A stretch of 64,000 nt of DNA. Source: JALORV01 sp963724365. GTDB lineage: Bacteria > Pseudomonadota > Gammaproteobacteria > Burkholderiales > Burkholderiaceae_F. The position numbers and the translations under genes were made by a program. Below the pieces are notes generated by a model, which saw only the letters and a list, made by a program, of their open reading frames with translations, did no database searches and was not told the DNA's origin. Location of the stretch: the NCBI GenBank assembly GCA_963724365.1, contig CAVRUR010000007.1:1-64000 (forward strand). The letters run 5' to 3'. Position 1 is the stretch's first letter, and each line of letters starts with the position of its first letter. This document shows positions 17,676-25,476 of this stretch, one piece after another.

Positions 17676-17708
17676 ATACTAGCCGGATACTGTGAAAAAA
17701 CACAGTAT
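17676..17708 (-). promoter_or_regulatory. predicted LexA (SOS) box and promoter of the tandem uvrA
   Basis: A perfect 22-base inverted repeat at 17687-17708 has the form ATACTGTG, AAAAAA, CACAGTAT. Its core is CTGT-N8-ACAG, the gammaproteobacterial-type SOS box, flanked by the preferred TA on both sides. On the minus strand a -10 hexamer TAGTAT (17676-17681) lies 17 bp from a TGTGTT -35 that falls inside the palindrome, so a bound repressor would cover the -35. The uvrA start codon is about 40 nt further on. SOS control is inferred from the motif only. Confidence 0.75.
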
Positions 17709-17891
17709 TTCGTTCGTGCGTGATGAAAAAGGCGGACGTGGGTGCGAAGCGCTGCGCGGGTCGTGCTTGTGCCCGGCAGGGCCAGCGCACTGATCGTGCG
17801 ACGCCAGGTCGACCGCCTCGATCGGGTGGCCGTGCTGAAAACGCGGGAGTCATGTGAGACGGTCGGCAGTAGGGAAGCGGTGAGATCAGAC

Positions 17892-17944
17892 ATGAAGCGC
17901 ACACTCTGACATGAAGCGCACACACTGATGAAGCGCACACACTG
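17892..17944 (+). repeat. tandem triplication of a start-codon segment with two 5-codon mini-ORFs
   Basis: Three copies of ATGAAGCGCACAC follow each other: 17892-17910, 17911-17927 and 17928-17944; the last two are identical 17-mers ending in ACTG. Copy 1 reads MKRTL-stop (TGA 17907), copy 2 reads MKRTH-stop (TGA 17926), and copy 3 continues MKRTHWI into the HlyD-type adaptor gene. Copy 2's TGA overlaps copy 3's ATG (TGATG). This is consistent with replication slippage and may affect initiation by translational coupling. Confidence 0.85.
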
Positions 17945-19130
17945 GATTCTCCTGGCGGGGGCAATGCTGGCCCTGGCCGGCGTGTTGCTCTGGGCCTTCC
18001 GCCCGCAGCCGGTGCGGGTCGAGGTCGCGGAGGCGCGCACGGCGCTGTTCGAGGATCTGGTCGAGGAAGACGGCAAGACGCGTGTGCGTGAGCGCTACGT
18101 CGTGTCGGCACCGCTCGCCGGAAGGCTTGCGCGCGTGCAACTGAAGGCGGGCGATGTCGTGCAGGCGGGCACGGTCGTTGCCATGCTGTGGCCTTCTACG
18201 CCGGCAATGATCGACGCCCGGTCACATCGCGAGTTGAGTGAGCGTGCGAGAGCCGCGGAAGCCGCGGTCGATCAGGCCCGCGCCAATATCGCGCGGGAAA
18301 GGGCTGCGCTCGAGAAGGCGCAGGTTGACCTTGCCCGACACAAGAGGCTGCAGGGCGAGGGATTCCTATCGCTGTCGGCGCTCGATCAGGCCGAACTCGC
18401 GGTGCGGATGCAGGCGAAATCGCTGGAGGCGGCCCGCTTTGCGCGCGAAGGCGCCGCGCACGACCTGGCGCAGGCGCGCGCAGCGCTGATGCGCGCGCAG
18501 GAGGGCGCTGCCGTCAAGCGGCCGGAAGCGGCCTGGCCGATCATTTCGCCCGTCAATGGGCGCGTGCTGCGGGTGCTGCGGGAAAGCGAGGCCGCGGTCG
18601 CGGTCGGCACGCCGCTCGTGGAAGTGGCCAACGCCGACGACCTCGAGATCGTGGTGGACCTCCTCTCGACCGAGGCCACGCGCATTCACGTTGGTGCACC
18701 GGCTCGGATCGACGCAGGCTCAGGCGTACTGGTGCCGGGCCGAGTACGCCGCATTGAGCCGGCCCCCTTTACGAAAGTCTCGGCCTTGGGCGTTGATGAG
18801 CAACGGGTGAACGTCGTCATCGACTTCGACGGCGCGTCCGGAAAGGTTTCCGGGCTCGGCGACGGCTATCGCGTCGATGTGCGCATCGTCACCTTCGGGC
18901 GCGCTGATGTCACGGTCGTTCCGGTGGCGGCACTGTTTCGCCGTGGCAATGACTGGGCCGTGTTCGCACTGGAGGGAGATCGGGCGCGGCTGCGGACGGT
19001 CGGGATCGGCGGCCGCAATGCCGAAGTGGCGTGGGTCGACGCAGGGCTGCGTGCCGGCGAGCGCGTGATCGTCTATCCGAGTGACAGCTTGCAGGACGGC
19101 CGACGCGTGCGCGTGGTGCGCGGCGGCTGA
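17928..19130 (+). CDS. HlyD/MFP-family periplasmic adaptor protein
   Basis: 400 residues. One N-terminal membrane anchor (WILLAGAMLALAGVLLWAF), then a biotinyl-lipoyl-like half (VVSAPLAGRLARVQLKAGDV), a coiled-coil hairpin (about 85-175, rich in Ala/Glu/Arg), the second lipoyl half (WPIISPVNGRVLRVLRE) and beta-barrel domains to the end. This is the architecture of the adaptor in tripartite efflux pumps of the MacA or RND type. No inner-membrane pump or outer-membrane factor gene is adjacent, so the partner is unknown. Start chosen at the third of three tandem ATGs because only this one is open. Confidence 0.85.
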   Translation: MKRTHWILLAGAMLALAGVLLWAFRPQPVRVEVAEARTALFEDLVEEDGKTRVRERYVVSAPLAGRLARVQLKAGDVVQAGTVVAMLWPSTPAMIDARSHRELSERARAAEAAVDQARANIARERAALEKAQVDLARHKRLQGEGFLSLSALDQAELAVRMQAKSLEAARFAREGAAHDLAQARAALMRAQEGAAVKRPEAAWPIISPVNGRVLRVLRESEAAVAVGTPLVEVANADDLEIVVDLLSTEATRIHVGAPARIDAGSGVLVPGRVRRIEPAPFTKVSALGVDEQRVNVVIDFDGASGKVSGLGDGYRVDVRIVTFGRADVTVVPVAALFRRGNDWAVFALEGDRARLRTVGIGGRNAEVAWVDAGLRAGERVIVYPSDSLQDGRRVRVVRGG

Positions 19131-19182
19131 GCGGTGTACGAGTGGCCGGTCGCTCAGGTGGCCCCGTCAGTCCTGACCGGCG

Positions 19183-19689
19183 CTACGGAGTCGATGCGTA
19201 GCGGACGAAGTCGTCGAACTGGCGGGTAATCAGGCCCGGAGTCGGCCCGCGATCGACCTCATCGCGGCGGTCGAACACCATGTCGGTGCCAACCTGAAGC
19301 CGAACCCAGCGCGGATAGGCGTACATGTAGCCGGTCAGGTGGTCTATCACCATCAGGCTGGAGCCGCCGGGCAGCAGCATCTGCATCAACTGCATGTTGA
19401 CGGCCCGCGAAACCACGACAGCGCGCGACAGCGGGTAGCCGTCGCGACGGCATTCGACGACCAGCGGTGACGACGAGCGGCGCACATGCATGTCGAACAT
19501 CGGCGTGACGCCGACGTACTTCGCCGAGGAGTTGCTGGCGCGGCAGCTCATGCCGTCGATCGTCTTGCCTTCGGCATCGACGGTCTGGATGTTGACCTTC
19601 TGCGTCGGCTCGCCGCTGAGCGTCGCGCAGCCCGACAGCAGGCCGAGCACGAGCGCGGCAAGCAGTGGACGGCAAAGCAAACGGATCAT
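19183..19689 (-). CDS. putative lipoprotein
   Basis: 168 residues from the ATG at 19689. Signal peptide with lipobox LLSGC (Cys19), then EPTQKVNIQTVDAEGKTIDG, a PEGA-like beta domain with two Cys (SCRAS and VECRRDGYP), and a hydrophobic stretch LMVIDHLTGYMYAYPRWVRL. This resembles a common proteobacterial lipoprotein family whose members carry a late hairpin-like hydrophobic segment; no function is known to me. It is convergent with the adaptor gene. Confidence 0.72.
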   Translation of the reverse strand: MIRLLCRPLLAALVLGLLSGCATLSGEPTQKVNIQTVDAEGKTIDGMSCRASNSSAKYVGVTPMFDMHVRRSSSPLVVECRRDGYPLSRAVVVSRAVNMQLMQMLLPGGSSLMVIDHLTGYMYAYPRWVRLQVGTDMVFDRRDEVDRGPTPGLITRQFDDFVRYASTP

Positions 19690-19894
19690 CGGGTGGAGCC
19701 TGTCGGTCGGGACGTCGGTTGCAGGGGACGGTGCGGGCCAGCGTACCGGGGGCACAAGGCCGACACCCTCCAGCGAACGGATTAGCCGGCAGCGGGCTTC
19801 AGCACCCCCTTTCGGGGTAGACGAGGTTCGCCACTGATACGAATCAAGCGTTTGGCGGCCCGGATCACGGACGATCCGCGCCGGAGATGCCACC

Positions 19895-20236
19895 GTGAAC
19901 GCGCTTCGTCTGCTTGCCCCTGCCATCGCCTTGCTGGTGCTGGCGGCCCATTTCTGGCGCGCCCAATGGTGGGCGCTGGCGGCGGTCTGTATTGCCCTGG
20001 TGGGACTGCTTGCGCTGCCCCGACCCTGGGTGGCGCGGCTGGTGCAGACCGCGCTGATGCTCGGGACGATCGAATGGCTACGCACACTGGCGGCACTGGC
20101 GGCGGCTCGGATGGCCCTCGGTCAGCCGTACACCCGGATGAGCCTGATCCTCGGCGCAGTCGCGCTGGCCACGCTGGCCAGCGCCCTGGTGTTCCGTGCA
20201 CGCGCGCTGCGGGAGCGTTACGGCCTCGGCCGATGA
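19895..20236 (+). CDS. small four-TM hypothetical membrane protein
   Basis: 113 residues from GTG 19895 (GGAG at 19882-19885). Four hydrophobic segments: LLAPAIALLVLAAHF, WWALAAVCIALVGLLAL, LVQTALMLGTIEWLRTLAAL and LILGAVALATLASALVF, ending in a basic tail RARALRERYGLGR. I recall similar short proteins in Burkholderiales with the EWLRTL and GQPYTRM motifs; no named function. It is convergent with the M20 amidohydrolase gene, with only 9 nt between stop codons. Confidence 0.65.
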   Translation: MNALRLLAPAIALLVLAAHFWRAQWWALAAVCIALVGLLALPRPWVARLVQTALMLGTIEWLRTLAALAAARMALGQPYTRMSLILGAVALATLASALVFRARALRERYGLGR

Positions 20237-20245
20237 AGTGACTTC

Positions 20246-21437
20246 CTAGCGGCCGAGATACTTCTCGACCAGCCGGATCCAGTAGGTCGCACCCAGCGGA
20301 ATCAGCTCGTCGTTGAAGTCATAGCTGGGGTTGTGCAGCATGCACGGTCCGAGCCCATGGCCGGATGCGCGATGCGTGCCATCGCCGTTGCCGATGAACA
20401 CGTAGGCGCCGGGCCGGACCTTGAGCATGAAGGCGAAGTCCTCCGAGCCCATGGTCGGCTCGATCCCCCGCATGACGTTGTCGGCCCCGACGATGTCGTC
20501 CATCACCGTGGCGGCGAACTCGGCCTCGGTCGCGTGGTTGACCGTCGGCGGGTAGTTCCATTTGAAGTCGACATGCGACTCCGCTCCGTGCGCCGCCGCA
20601 GTCATCTGCACGATGCGACGCATGTGTTCCTCGACCTGCGCGGTCACCGCATCGCTGAAGGTGCGCACGGTGCCGGAAATGAAGGCGCTGTCCGGCACCA
20701 CATTGGTCGCATCGCCCGCACGAATGATCGTCACGGACAGCACCGCCGCATCGATCGGTTTCTTGACGCGGGTGATGATGGCCTGCAGTCCGTTGACCAC
20801 CTGCACGGCGACGAACACCGGGTCGACGCCGAGGTGCGGCATCGCCGCGTGCGCGCCCTTGCCCTTGATCGTGATCTCGAATTCGTTGGCCGACGCCATC
20901 GCCGGGCCCGGGCGCAACACCGAACTGTCCGACCTTCAGGTTCGGCCAGTTGTGCATGCCGAACACCGCATCGCACGGGAAGCGCTCGAACAGGCCGTCG
21001 TCGATCATGCGCTGCGCTCCCGCGCCGCCTTCCTCGGCTGGCTGGAAGATCAGGTGCACGGTCCCGTCGAAGGGCCGGGTCTCCGCCAGATAACGGGCGG
21101 CCGCCAGCAGCATCGCCGTATGGCCATCATGGCCGCAGGCATGCATCTTTCCCGCATGCGTCGAACGATGCGCGAACTCGTTCAGTTCCTGGATCGGCAA
21201 CGCGTCCATGTCGGCGCGCAGACCGACCGAGCGCGTGGACGTGCCGTGACGCAGTGTCCCGACCACGCCCGTGCCGCCCAGCCCGCGGGTGACTGCGATG
21301 CCCCATTCGGTGAGCTTGGCGGCCACCAGGTCCGCCGTACGATTTTCCTCAAAGCGCAATTCGGGATGGGCGTGGATGTCGCGCCGGATCTGCTGGATCT
21401 CGGCGCGGAACTGGACAACGCGGTCGATTAGATTCAT
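20246..21437 (-). CDS. M20-family amidohydrolase, hippurate-hydrolase-like (one frameshift)
   Basis: About 396 residues from the ATG at 21437 (MNLIDRVVQF). The N-terminal part has the M20D metal site motifs RRDIHAHPELRFEE, GLRADMDALPIQE, HACGHDGHTAML and FQPAEEGGAGA. After VGQFGV the frame is lost around 20905-20925; the other register resumes AMASANEFEITIKGKGAHAA (substrate-binding lid) and runs to MGSEDFAFML and the stop. Such enzymes hydrolyse N-acyl amino acids. One extra base explains the break. Divergent from the BTAD regulator gene 67 nt away. Confidence 0.82.
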
Positions 21438-21504
21438 CGTCGGGTCACGATCGGCGGAGGGACGGAAGCTTACGCCGCGTCGACAGGCGGATCGGGAGCC
21501 GAAC

Positions 21505-24500
21505 ATGGTATCCACGACGGGCGGAACGCTCAATCCGGTGCGCGACGGTCCCCCGAGGCTGCGCCTGCTGGGTTCGATCGAGCTCGATGGCCCGGTCAGT
21601 CTGCGTTTCCTGCCTGAGCGCCGCTTCCGCCTGCTGGCCTACCTCGCATTGAACGGGGCGTGGGTCGCGCGCGACCAGCTGGCCCATCTTTTCTGGCCGG
21701 ACCGAACTCAAGAAGCAGCCCGCAACAATCTGCGCAAGCTGCTGCTTGAGGTGCGCGCACTCGGCGTGCCCGCGCTTGACGACTCGCGCCATGCGTTGCG
21801 CTGGCAGGTTGAGCACGATGCGGCAGACCTTGCGAAGGCTCATGCTCAGAACGATCATCAATCCGTGTTGAACCTGTACCGCGGCATGCCGCTGCACGGA
21901 CTGGATGGTGGCGACAGCCCGGCCTTCGCAGCCTGGATGCGCAGCGAGCGACTGCGATTGCGAACAATGTGGCGCGAATCGGTGCTCGCCACTGCGCGCG
22001 ACGTGGCCCCGCAAATCGCGGTCGATCACTCCCAGCGCTTGCTGGACGACGATCCTTACGACGAAGACGCCGTGCGCATGCAGATGCGAGCGTTCGCAAC
22101 GCTCGGGCGCACCACCGATGTCGCGCGGATCTACCGGACGTTTGCCGAACGGGTGACCGAAGAACTCGGCGTCGATGTTGCGATCGAGACGCGCAATCTT
22201 GCCCGCGAGCTGCAGCTCGACAAGGCGTTGGCACCGACGGGAGCGACTGCCGCAACGTCGATCGAAGGCTCGGATGGTTTCATCGGCCGCGACGCCGAGC
22301 TGGCCGAGTTACAGGCGCTGTTGGCGGATACGCAATGCCGGTTGATCACCGTAACGGGTCCGGGTGGCATGGGCAAGAGCCGACTGGTCAAGGAGCTGCT
22401 TCACCGACGCTCGTCACGTGCTGAAGAGACGGTTTGCTGGATCGCGCTAGACGACCTAAGCGATGTCGCCCAGGTGGCGCCGCGCGTCGCGCAAGAACTC
22501 AAGATTGAACTCACTGCGCTGCAGAATCCGATCGACGTCGTGGCGACGCACTTGGCGCCGATGACTGCCATCCTGGTGTTCGACAACACCGAGCACCTCC
22601 CGAGCCTCAGCGATCTGATTGAGCGGTGGCTGACGGTTGCTCCCCGGCTCAAGATCCTCGCGACCTCGCGCGCTCGAATCGGCGTCAGGAGTGAATGGCT
22701 CGTGACCTTGCGCGGCCTGGTAGTTCCGACGGTCGACACGGGCGATGCCGTGCTGCAGTCGGATGCAGCCCGCCTGTTTGTTGCGCAAGCGAGGTTGGCG
22801 CAGCCGCGCTTCGACCCTGTCAGCAACACCCAGAGCGTGGCCGGTCTGGTTCGCGCGCTGGGCGGGATGCCGCTCGCGATCCTCCTGGCTGCGAGCTGGA
22901 TCCGACTGCTGCCGGTGAGCGACATGGTGTCGGACCTCACGCACTTGCTGGATGTGCTTGAGCAGACCGAGGAGGGCGATGAGCGGCCGGAGCATCGCAG
23001 CGTGCGCGCGACCTTCGAGCAATCTTGGCGACTGCTCTCACCGGCTGAGCAGAAGTTGCTGATGGTGCTCTCGGTGTTCGCGGGAACGTTTGCACGTGCG
23101 GCGGTTCACGAGGTGTCAGAGGCACCATGGCCGGTGCTGGGGGCACTGATCGACAAGTCACTCGTGCAGATCGATCGTGATGGCCGTTATTCACTGCATC
23201 CGCTGATCCGGCAATTCTCGGCCGAAAAGCTCGGCGTGAATGTCGAGGCGGAGTTGTCCGCCCGCGCCGCGCATCTTCGTTACTTCGACCAGTGGGTTCG
23301 GCGCATCACCGATGTGCCGCGCGCCGAAGAACCCAAGGCGAACACGCTGATCGAGGTCGACCTGGAGAACCTCCGCCTGATGTGGCGTCACGCCGTGGCC
23401 ACCATGGCCTGCGATACCTTGGCCGCGACTGCCGTGCCCTTGATGCGCTTCTTCGAACTGAGGAGTCGCTGGGTCGAAGGGGAACAGTTGCTCGGCGAGG
23501 CGGTCGACGCGCTGGCCATCCACACGAGCGACGATTACACCGCGAAGTCGGCGCGCGCCAATATCTGGCGTGCACTGGCGACGCTCGATTTTCGCGCCGG
23601 CCAGCGCGCGCGCTGCATCGAACGCGCCGAACGGTCTCTGCGCTTGTGCCGTGAGCTGTCCATTCGCAAGGGCATCAAGGGCAATCTGAACAACCTCGGT
23701 CTCGCCCATTGGCAACTGGGCCACCTCGCCGAGGCTGAAGGCAACTTTGCACAGGCCGTCGAAGAGGCCCGTGCCGATGGCGATGCGGAAGGCGAAGCGA
23801 TATTTCTTGGCAATTCCGCCCTTGTTGCCAAGGCGCAGGGCAACTATCAGGCCGCACTCCGGATGAACGAAGCGGCGCTGGTCGTGCATCGCGCCCGCGA
23901 CAACAGGGTCAGCATCCTGACAACACTGAACAACCTCGGCAATCTCTATCGCGCGCTTCAGCAGCCGCGGCAGGCGATCGTCGTTCTGACCGAAGCACTG
24001 GCGCGGGCAGATCAGCACGCACGACTCTCGACCAAGATCTTTGTCCTGTGCAATCTGGCCCTGGCACATGCCGACCTGGGCGAATACGAACAGGCGTTGG
24101 CGCACGCCGAAGCCTCTGAGGCATTGCAGTGCAAGGGAGGGGAACCAGGCCTTGAAGCGTCGATCCGGCAGGTACTCGCCCGCGCGCTGACCGGAATCGG
24201 GCGATTTGCCGAAGCACGCGAACATCTGGCACTTGCGCTGCGGTTGTCTCTGGCGGAACGGCGCATCAGCCTGGCGGTTGGCACGTTGATGCACTGGGGG
24301 CGACTGGTAGCTGCGCAGGGCGACGTTGTGCGTGCGGTCGGCATTCTTGCATTTGCCTCCAGCAACTCGGAGATTGACGGGCCCGATCGCGACGTTGCCG
24401 TCCGCGAGCTCGCCTTGATCGAGCGGCGGCTCGGGCCGGAGCGCACCGAACAAATGCGACGCGATGCATCGGTGTTGACACTGGAAGTGCTGACCGCACA

Positions 24501-24546
24501 ACTGTTGAGTGACGCGACCCCGGTGCCACAGGGCGCTGGACAGTAG
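21505..24546 (+). CDS. AfsR-like regulator: BTAD, NB-ARC ATPase and TPR domains
   Basis: 1013 residues from ATG 21505 (GGGAGCC site just upstream). Domains in order: a winged-helix-like segment (about 15-100, PERRFRLLAYLALNGAWVAR), a BTAD domain (about 105-240, YRTFAERVTEELGVD), a STAND NTPase with Walker A GPGGMGKS at 285-292 and Walker B ILVFDN at 356-361, then ALGGMPLAI and winged helix (to about 620), and TPR-like repeats (about 690-960). This is the architecture of SARP/AfsR-type signal-transducing activators. Such proteins bind direct repeats near the promoter; a set of 11-bp repeats lies right downstream, before a four-gene envelope set. The trigger is unknown. Confidence 0.85.
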   Translation: MVSTTGGTLNPVRDGPPRLRLLGSIELDGPVSLRFLPERRFRLLAYLALNGAWVARDQLAHLFWPDRTQEAARNNLRKLLLEVRALGVPALDDSRHALRWQVEHDAADLAKAHAQNDHQSVLNLYRGMPLHGLDGGDSPAFAAWMRSERLRLRTMWRESVLATARDVAPQIAVDHSQRLLDDDPYDEDAVRMQMRAFATLGRTTDVARIYRTFAERVTEELGVDVAIETRNLARELQLDKALAPTGATAATSIEGSDGFIGRDAELAELQALLADTQCRLITVTGPGGMGKSRLVKELLHRRSSRAEETVCWIALDDLSDVAQVAPRVAQELKIELTALQNPIDVVATHLAPMTAILVFDNTEHLPSLSDLIERWLTVAPRLKILATSRARIGVRSEWLVTLRGLVVPTVDTGDAVLQSDAARLFVAQARLAQPRFDPVSNTQSVAGLVRALGGMPLAILLAASWIRLLPVSDMVSDLTHLLDVLEQTEEGDERPEHRSVRATFEQSWRLLSPAEQKLLMVLSVFAGTFARAAVHEVSEAPWPVLGALIDKSLVQIDRDGRYSLHPLIRQFSAEKLGVNVEAELSARAAHLRYFDQWVRRITDVPRAEEPKANTLIEVDLENLRLMWRHAVATMACDTLAATAVPLMRFFELRSRWVEGEQLLGEAVDALAIHTSDDYTAKSARANIWRALATLDFRAGQRARCIERAERSLRLCRELSIRKGIKGNLNNLGLAHWQLGHLAEAEGNFAQAVEEARADGDAEGEAIFLGNSALVAKAQGNYQAALRMNEAALVVHRARDNRVSILTTLNNLGNLYRALQQPRQAIVVLTEALARADQHARLSTKIFVLCNLALAHADLGEYEQALAHAEASEALQCKGGEPGLEASIRQVLARALTGIGRFAEAREHLALALRLSLAERRISLAVGTLMHWGRLVAAQGDVVRAVGILAFASSNSEIDGPDRDVAVRELALIERRLGPERTEQMRRDASVLTLEVLTAQLLSDATPVPQGAGQ

Positions 24547-24675
24547 CGCTTTGTGGTTCTTCCAAAGTAGTCCGCGGTCATCGCCGCCTCGTATTCGCTA
24601 GCGAACGCGGCTGCAGTCGCGGTCTGCGTGGGCGGCACAGCGCGACCCCTCGGGTCCCGGACAATGTAAGTCCAC

Positions 24676-24704
24676 TCGCGAAACGGTCGCGAAACGGTCG
24701 CGCG
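24676..24704. promoter_or_regulatory. 11-bp tandem direct repeats, candidate operator of the BTAD regulator
   Basis: Two identical copies of TCGCGAAACGG (24676-24686 and 24687-24697), then a partial third copy TCGCG at 24698-24702, so the period is exactly 11 bp. A possible weak -10 (TAGTTT) is at 24707-24712 and the first gene of the downstream set starts at 24744. SARP/AfsR regulators are known to bind direct repeats with 11-bp spacing just upstream of the -10; the link to the adjacent regulator is inference. Confidence 0.6.
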
Positions 24705-24743
24705 CCTAGTTTGTGTCCACGACGGACATGAACGAGGCCATCG

Positions 24744-24944
24744 ATGACCGACCCCGAGATCTTCATTGTGCGCATCTGGCGCCAGCTGGCCGGTGGCTTT
24801 CGCGCAACCGTTCGGCGAGTCGACGAGGAACAACCCCATCACTTCACTGCGGCCGCCCAGGTGACGCGTTTTCTGGAGCAGGGTGAGCCGCCAGTAGAAG
24901 ACGCCTCTAACCCACGGCTGCCGTCGTTGAGGGAAGCACCATGA
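24744..24944 (+). CDS. small soluble protein, first gene of the envelope set
   Basis: 66 residues, start ATG 24744 with GAGG upstream. Reads MTDPEIFIVRIWRQLAGGFR, then AAQVTRFLEQGEPP. No signal peptide or membrane segment. I recall similar short FIVRIW proteins next to BTAD-type regulators in related bacteria, but the family has no name that I know. Its stop overlaps the start of the next gene (ATGA at 24941), which argues that it is translated. Confidence 0.62.
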   Translation: MTDPEIFIVRIWRQLAGGFRATVRRVDEEQPHHFTAAAQVTRFLEQGEPPVEDASNPRLPSLREAP

Positions 24945-25450
24945 AGTTAGGGGGCGCATTCTCCGCATGCAGGGGCAGTCGCGTGCACACCGTCCGGATC
25001 GCGACTGCCTTTGGCGCGCTGGCGTTCGGCGCGCTGATCTATGCGCTCATGCGGACACACGCTGCCGCATTTCTTCCTTCGGGGTGGCATCACCCTGTGC
25101 TCGCGAGTTCGAAGCTGCCGCTTGCGTCCGCGCTCATCGGTGGGGCGCCGACGTTTCTGCACGCGCTCGCCATGTCGCTTCTGGTAGTGGTTGCGACCCA
25201 GGCGGCAACTCCGCGCGGCCGCGGCGCCTGCTGTGCCGCCGTGTGTGCGGTCGAGTTCGCCTTCGAATTTGCGCAGCACACCGTTGTCGCGGCCCTGCTT
25301 CTCGGCTCTGTGACCGCTTTGCCAATGGTGGGCGGCATCGGCGGTCTGTGGCGCTCGTACGTAACGCACGGAACGTTCGATCCGCTAGATCTTGTCGCGG
25401 CATGCGCCGGCTGTCTTGTCGCTTTTGCCGTATGCGCGCGCCGTACGTGA
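24941..25450 (+). CDS. VanZ-like membrane protein
   Basis: 169 residues; ATG 24941 overlaps the preceding stop. Four predicted membrane segments (IATAFGALAFGALIYALM, FLHALAMSLLVVVATQ, TVVAALLLGSVTALPMV, LDLVAACAGCLVAFAVC). The late motif GTFDPLDLVA matches the VanZ-like family, whose members are small polytopic proteins; VanZ itself gives low-level teicoplanin resistance by an unknown mechanism. Here it sits between a small soluble protein and two exported repeat proteins. Function in this setting is unknown. Confidence 0.6.
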   Translation: MKLGGAFSACRGSRVHTVRIATAFGALAFGALIYALMRTHAAAFLPSGWHHPVLASSKLPLASALIGGAPTFLHALAMSLLVVVATQAATPRGRGACCAAVCAVEFAFEFAQHTVVAALLLGSVTALPMVGGIGGLWRSYVTHGTFDPLDLVAACAGCLVAFAVCARRT

Positions 25451-25476
25451 CCGACCGATCACATTGGGAGCACACC

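Noticed and set aside
23191..24501. A 436-codon minus-strand open frame opposite the BTAD regulator
   Set aside because: Antisense to the TPR region; composition biased and no domain visible.
24578..24775. Minus-strand 65-codon open frame over the direct repeats
   Set aside because: It overlaps the start of the 66-residue gene and the repeat region; no ribosome site and no recognisable sequence.
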